Assembly (NCBI GenBank): GCA_050946255.1
Contig: JBMNUL010000110.1
Location: 1-8,859, forward strand
Length of the DNA: 8,859 nucleotides
Reading direction: 5' to 3'
Source: JBMNUL01 sp050946255
Lineage (GTDB): Bacteria > Actinomycetota > Coriobacteriia > Coriobacteriales > CADBOM01
Shown: positions 5,935 to 8,859 of the stretch, one piece after another
How the letters are laid out: each line of letters begins with the position of its first letter
Numbering within the stretch: the stretch's first letter is position 1
Program-made: the position numbers and the translations under genes
Notes under the pieces: model-generated
The model's database searches: none
What the model was told of the DNA's origin: nothing
What the model saw: only the letters and a program-made list of their open reading frames with translations

Positions 5935-6741
5935 ATGAAACTTGAAGTTCTGGGAAGCGGATCTAAGGGTAATTGCGCGATACTCGAGACCGAATCCACG
6001 GCGATAATGATAGATGCCGGCCTATCGCGCAAGGCAATGCGTGACCGTGCAGCAGAGCTCGGAGTGGACGAGTCCAAGATTTGTTCCCTTTTAATTACCC
6101 ACGAACACAACGACCATGTGAAAGGCCTTGGAGTGTGCTTGCGGGGTCTAAGGCTCGAAGGAAAGCTGCCGATCTACTGCACTTCTGGAACCCGTTCTTC
6201 GAACAGTTACCTCTCAAACTACGAGAACTTCGTGAATGTCTGCGCAGGAGACGGATTCGACATAGGTGACATTCACGTGGATGTCTTCAACACCTCGCAT
6301 GACGCTGCCGAACCCATTGGCTTCAGGTTCACCCAGGTTTCAGAAACGGACGGTGTCCGCACAATCGGATACATGACCGACAGCGGATATTGCACTCCCA
6401 TGGCCATGGAAATGCTCCCGGGTTGCCAAGTTCTGGCCATAGAGACCAATCACGACATGAATATGCTCAAGACAGGGCCGTATCCGTCTTATCTGAAGAA
6501 GCGAATTGCCTCAGACTCAGGACACCTCTCCAACGATCAGGCAGCAAGTGCACTAGAACAGCTCGCGTCGGATGAACTTGAGTGCGTCATCGGGATGCAC
6601 ATCTCCCAGGAGAACAACTACGTTGACATTCCGACCCAGCTGCTAGAGCATAGGCTCTCTCAAATCGGGATTGATGCTAACGTTTTAATTGCAGGGCAAA
6701 ACATTCCGAAGGGCGTTGGCAGGCTCAGCTCTACGCTCTAA
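5935..6741 (+). CDS. walJ: WalJ/YycJ-type metallo-beta-lactamase-fold hydrolase
   Basis: 268 aa, the usual length. The metal-binding signature is complete: HEHNDH at 56-61, H122 in FNTSHDAAEP, D149 in GYMTDSGY and H212 in IGMHISQENN. Two stretches typical of the YycJ/WalJ branch are present: ETNHDMNMLKTGPYP (170-184) and SDSGHLSNDQAA (193-204). Members are predicted metal-dependent phosphodiesterases or nucleases; in Firmicutes walJ lies with the WalRK cell-wall regulatory genes and has been linked to DNA replication and repair. No walRK genes are here, so only the enzyme family carries over. The start is nine bases after the preceding stop and has no clear SD of its own, which suggests translational coupling to the NfeD-like gene. 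Confidence 0.9.
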   Translation: MKLEVLGSGSKGNCAILETESTAIMIDAGLSRKAMRDRAAELGVDESKICSLLITHEHNDHVKGLGVCLRGLRLEGKLPIYCTSGTRSSNSYLSNYENFVNVCAGDGFDIGDIHVDVFNTSHDAAEPIGFRFTQVSETDGVRTIGYMTDSGYCTPMAMEMLPGCQVLAIETNHDMNMLKTGPYPSYLKKRIASDSGHLSNDQAASALEQLASDELECVIGMHISQENNYVDIPTQLLEHRLSQIGIDANVLIAGQNIPKGVGRLSSTL

Positions 6742-7135
6742 ATGCGTCTAAATCTTCAGACTCCGAATTATTTCAATCACAAGAAAAGTCAATATGGAAA
6801 AATGTAGTAAATTATTGCCTTTAGTTTTCCTGCCGATTGTCAGTAAATTTTATCATTCAAAAATATATCGTTTTAACTGGTATTTTTGACGTTCGTCAGA
6901 TGATTCAGATTCTTAATTCTTACGTAAGTCAGTAGCAATACCTGACGTCTGTAAGTAGAAAATTCATAAAAATGAAGCAAGCTCAGGAAATCTAGGATTA
7001 CAGATTTGACCATTCCAGACTTGACCGTTCTTCGTCTGATTTATAAGAAGCTTCTAGACCCCAGCCCGATTATTGCTCTGACTGATTAGTACCTGAGCCC
7101 ACCGTCAACCAAGATATCTAGGATCCAACTTGAGA
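6742..7135. other. AT-rich convergent spacer without a gene
   Basis: The spacer lies between the 3' ends of walJ and metA. I found no coding frame with an SD, no tRNA fold and no clear intrinsic terminator for either gene. It contains small symmetric elements: TGACG-TT-CGTCA (6887-6898), the perfect palindrome CTTACGTAAG (6919-6928), AGAAGCTTCT (7046-7055), and a weak hairpin at 7075-7098 that might help end metA transcription. It also holds the tandem heptamer ATTCTTA twice (6909-6922) and a 15-bp tandem dimer (7002-7031). I tested for the 11-bp periodicity of the 590-843 array and did not find it convincingly. Confidence 0.55.
7002..7031. repeat. Tandem dimer of a 15-bp repeat
   Basis: AGATTTGACCATTCC (7002-7016) is followed directly by AGACTTGACCGTTCT (7017-7031), 12 of 15 identical. 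It lies in the convergent spacer. Purpose unknown; it may be a chance slippage product. Confidence 0.5.
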
Positions 7136-8350
7136 TCAGACTTCATCTGAATCTACAGAAAAAGTTCGTACGGTGAATCCGTTGTCTATTCCAACTTGGT
7201 CAAGGGTATTTGAAATTGCCTCGAACGAAGAGTTGCTGGTGGCAACATGAGCGGAGATCTCGATGTGGAACTTATCGCCATCGATGGTCTGGTCGATGGA
7301 ATCAATGGCGACTCCAAGGTCTGCCAGAGCGGTTGCCAAGGCCGCTACAACGCCAACACGGTCTTTGCCGTCTGCAGTGACCATGAACGATCCTGGATCC
7401 GAGAGAGTCTCGCCCTCCCCTGCATGGAACACTCCGACTTGTGCCATATCGAACGGAGTCGTCTGATAGACGTAGTAGTTGAGCCAGTTGCTGTAAAGCA
7501 GCTGTGCATGGGCGTTCCAGGTCTTCCTAGGCGGCAGATTGGGATCGTCGTTGGGGAAATAGTGGAGGGGAAACGGTGCCTTGTCCCCCATCTTCTTCCT
7601 GTCCCTCTCGTATTCGTTCTTGAGGGTGTCCACATCGTACTCGGGGTGCCCGAATGCGAAGAAATTCCTGCTGTCGGTGCTCTTTACCAGATATACTCCG
7701 GCTTCCTTGGAGGCTGCTATCACTTCGAGTTTGGGATTGTTCTCGATATCGATTAGGTGCACTCCGGTGTTCCTCGAATGCGGTGCCATGAACTCGCTGT
7801 CGAACCCACGGACCAGAGGCGAGGTCTTCTTCACCACCGAGTGCTCGAACACTCCCGTCATCTTGTGGCCCAGTGGGTACTTGTCAATGCCGTAGTGATA
7901 GTAGATCCCGGCCTGAGCTCCCCAGCAGATGTGCAAGGTGGAGTGGACATGGGTCTTGCTCCATTCGAATATCTCGCAGAGCTCTGGCCAATAGTCGACT
8001 TCCTCGAAAGAGAGTTGCTCCACGGGAGCTCCCGTGACGATCATTCCATCGAAATGGCTGTCCTTGATCTCGGAAAAAGTGCGATAGAAGGTCCTCAGAT
8101 GCTCGTAGGAAGTGTTTTTGGACTCATGGCTGGCCATACGAAGGAATTTCACTTCGACCTGTAAGGGAGTGTTTGAGAGCTTCCTGAGAATCTGAGTCTC
8201 CGTGTCTATCTTCGTGGGCATAAGGTTCACAAGCAGGAGCTGGAGCGGCCTGATGTGCTGCGTCATGGCCCTTTTCTCCGTCATGACGAAGATGTTCTCC
8301 GCCTGGAGCTGCTTAGTTGCCGGCAATGCATCTGGAATCTTAATGGGCAC
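7136..8350 (-). CDS. metA: Homoserine O-acyltransferase (predicted acetyl-specific) fused to an ACT domain
   Basis: 404 aa, about 100 longer than ordinary MetA. Residues 1-303 are a complete MetA/HTS domain of the glutamine-amidotransferase-like fold, which activates homoserine for methionine synthesis. The nucleophile is C142 (HICWGAQAG) and the other catalytic residues are H235 and E237 (FGHPEYD). The acyl-donor residue at 111 is Glu (TGAPVEQLSF); in this family Glu111 goes with acetyl-CoA and Gly111, as in E. coli, with succinyl-CoA. After a short linker, about 321-400 forms an ACT domain (GKDRVGVVAALATALADLG, then IDQTIDGDKFHIEI) of the type seen in small stand-alone ACT proteins; E. coli MetA has none. 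The GTG at 8350 is chosen because AAGGTGAT precedes it and the protein then begins PIKIPDALPA, the classic MetA start. The frame is open to 8443 upstream. Confidence 0.95.
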   Translation of the reverse strand: MPIKIPDALPATKQLQAENIFVMTEKRAMTQHIRPLQLLLVNLMPTKIDTETQILRKLSNTPLQVEVKFLRMASHESKNTSYEHLRTFYRTFSEIKDSHFDGMIVTGAPVEQLSFEEVDYWPELCEIFEWSKTHVHSTLHICWGAQAGIYYHYGIDKYPLGHKMTGVFEHSVVKKTSPLVRGFDSEFMAPHSRNTGVHLIDIENNPKLEVIAASKEAGVYLVKSTDSRNFFAFGHPEYDVDTLKNEYERDRKKMGDKAPFPLHYFPNDDPNLPPRKTWNAHAQLLYSNWLNYYVYQTTPFDMAQVGVFHAGEGETLSDPGSFMVTADGKDRVGVVAALATALADLGVAIDSIDQTIDGDKFHIEISAHVATSNSSFEAISNTLDQVGIDNGFTVRTFSVDSDEV

Positions 8351-8368
8351 GGTAATCACCTTCCAAAA

Positions 8369-8390
8369 CGTCAGGCGGGGCGGCCTGACG
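8369..8390 (-). terminator. metA: Terminator-like hairpin in the metA leader (possible attenuator)
   Basis: CGTCAGGC (8369-8376) and GCCTGACG (8383-8390) form a perfect 8-bp stem around GGGGCG. On the minus strand the stem is followed by TTTT and then GGAAGGTGAT, the metA SD. It could end transcription of the upstream CWB2 gene, whose stop is about 110 bases away. However, only 18 bases remain before the metA start, too few for a metA promoter, so metA transcripts must pass through it. A transcription or translation attenuator fits; the short T-run makes an ordinary terminator less certain. Confidence 0.6.
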
Positions 8391-8404
8391 ACGAATGTCT
8401 GGAG

Positions 8405-8417
8405 AACATAATATGTT
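8405..8417 (-). promoter_or_regulatory. metA: Candidate metA -10 overlapped by a 13-bp palindrome
   Basis: On the minus strand TATTAT (8408-8413) is a reasonable -10. It is embedded in AACATA-A-TATGTT (8405-8417), a perfect interrupted palindrome that could be a repressor operator. No good -35 hexamer lies 16-18 bases upstream. If used, it gives a leader of about 50 bases that includes the hairpin at 8369-8390. Confidence 0.35.
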
Positions 8418-8500
8418 GGCAAACGGGAAAATGTAGTGCTCAACTAGGTTTTCGCGCGCCAAAGACGGAATCTTGTACGGGAGGGGCAGTTGGTCTAAGG

Positions 8501-8859
8501 CTAAATTGCGAGCTCGCAGAGGACAAGGATCTCGTCTGACACGGCGCTGGATCCGCCGAGGATGTACCCAGAGTTGACGCTGTCGGAATTTGCCGAGATG
8601 AAGTTGTCGATCGGGTATTTGTTGGACCCGTTCTCCAGCACGAGCACCGATCCGTTTTGGCCGCACAGCGCGGAGCCAGTGAGCGCATCCGGGAAGTTGG
8701 TTCCGGAGGCGACGACCATGTTGTCAGCGGACATCCCGTTCTCAAGCTCGAACTCCGCCACCCTCACGCTCGTCTCATAGCGATTGTTGCCGGAGAGCTG
8801 GGTGTAGTTGTAGGTATCGCCGAGAGAAGATTTGATGGCGTCGTAGTCAACAGATTCTC
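8501..8859 (-). CDS. CWB2-repeat surface protein, C-terminal end (runs off right edge)
   Basis: The minus-strand frame is open from the edge (119 codons visible, beginning with SVDYDAIKSSL) to the TAG at 8503-8501. The sequence is the cell-wall-binding repeat 2 type: LSGNNRYETSVRVAEF, then VVASGTNFPDALTGSAL, then VLVLENGSN, and near the end GYILGGSSAVSDEI. In the family three such repeats together form a module that holds exported proteins to cell-wall polymers. The visible part covers roughly one repeat plus the end of the protein, so the CWB2 module is C-terminal here. The signal peptide and any functional domain lie outside the window. A GTG at 8767 is only an internal codon. CWB2 proteins are numerous in Coriobacteriia and Clostridia, which supports the taxonomic inference. 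Confidence 0.92.
   Translation of the reverse strand, partial: ESVDYDAIKSSLGDTYNYTQLSGNNRYETSVRVAEFELENGMSADNMVVASGTNFPDALTGSALCGQNGSVLVLENGSNKYPIDNFISANSDSVNSGYILGGSSAVSDEILVLCELAI

Noticed and set aside
6742..7135. A second copy of the 11-bp array in the convergent spacer
   Set aside because: A few hexamers (for example at 7082, 7093 and 7148) fall in an 11-bp register, but most registers in between do not match, so chance is sufficient.
8351..8443. metA start at the upstream in-frame ATG (8443)
   Set aside because: The 31 added residues would include the leader hairpin and the strong SD; the GTG at 8350 gives the standard MetA N-terminus.

Overview
The window looks like chromosomal DNA of an Actinomycetota, most likely the class Coriobacteriia. 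The reasons are the gene order argS-lysA-hom (an order known from actinobacteria such as Corynebacterium), a secreted protein with cell-wall-binding repeat 2 (CWB2) sequence, frequent GTG starts with strong Shine-Dalgarno (SD) sites, and moderately GC-rich genes separated by AT-rich spacers. The taxonomic call is an inference from gene content, not a search result.

Layout. A minus-strand gene runs off the left edge (1-293, probable N-terminus of a radical SAM protein). A 550-bp gene-free stretch (294-843) follows. It holds a candidate promoter and leader hairpins for that gene and, at about 590-843, a degenerate tandem array with an 11-bp period built on the hexamer CTGAAC. Next is a minus-strand block transcribed argS (5325-3667), lysA (3652-2279), hom (2124-844). 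A 321-bp divergent spacer with two strong hairpins separates argS from a plus-strand pair: a short NfeD-like membrane protein (5647-5925) and a WalJ/YycJ-type metallo-beta-lactamase-fold hydrolase (5935-6741). A 394-bp AT-rich convergent spacer follows (6742-7135). Then come metA on the minus strand (8350-7136) and the C-terminal end of a CWB2 surface protein (8859-8501, open at the right edge).

Function. Four genes belong to arginine charging and aspartate-family amino-acid synthesis. LysA makes lysine. Hom makes homoserine and carries an ACT domain, as is usual for threonine-inhibited enzymes. MetA acylates homoserine towards methionine. MetA has Glu at position 111, which predicts acetyl-CoA rather than succinyl-CoA as donor. 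It is also fused to a C-terminal ACT domain, so both homoserine-branch enzymes here carry their own putative amino-acid sensor. The metA leader contains a GC-rich hairpin followed by TTTT that abuts the SD, suggesting attenuation.

Most unusual signals: the 11-bp phased array downstream of hom, with an exact copy of its hexamer next to the candidate radical SAM promoter; the MetA-ACT fusion; and the metA leader hairpin.
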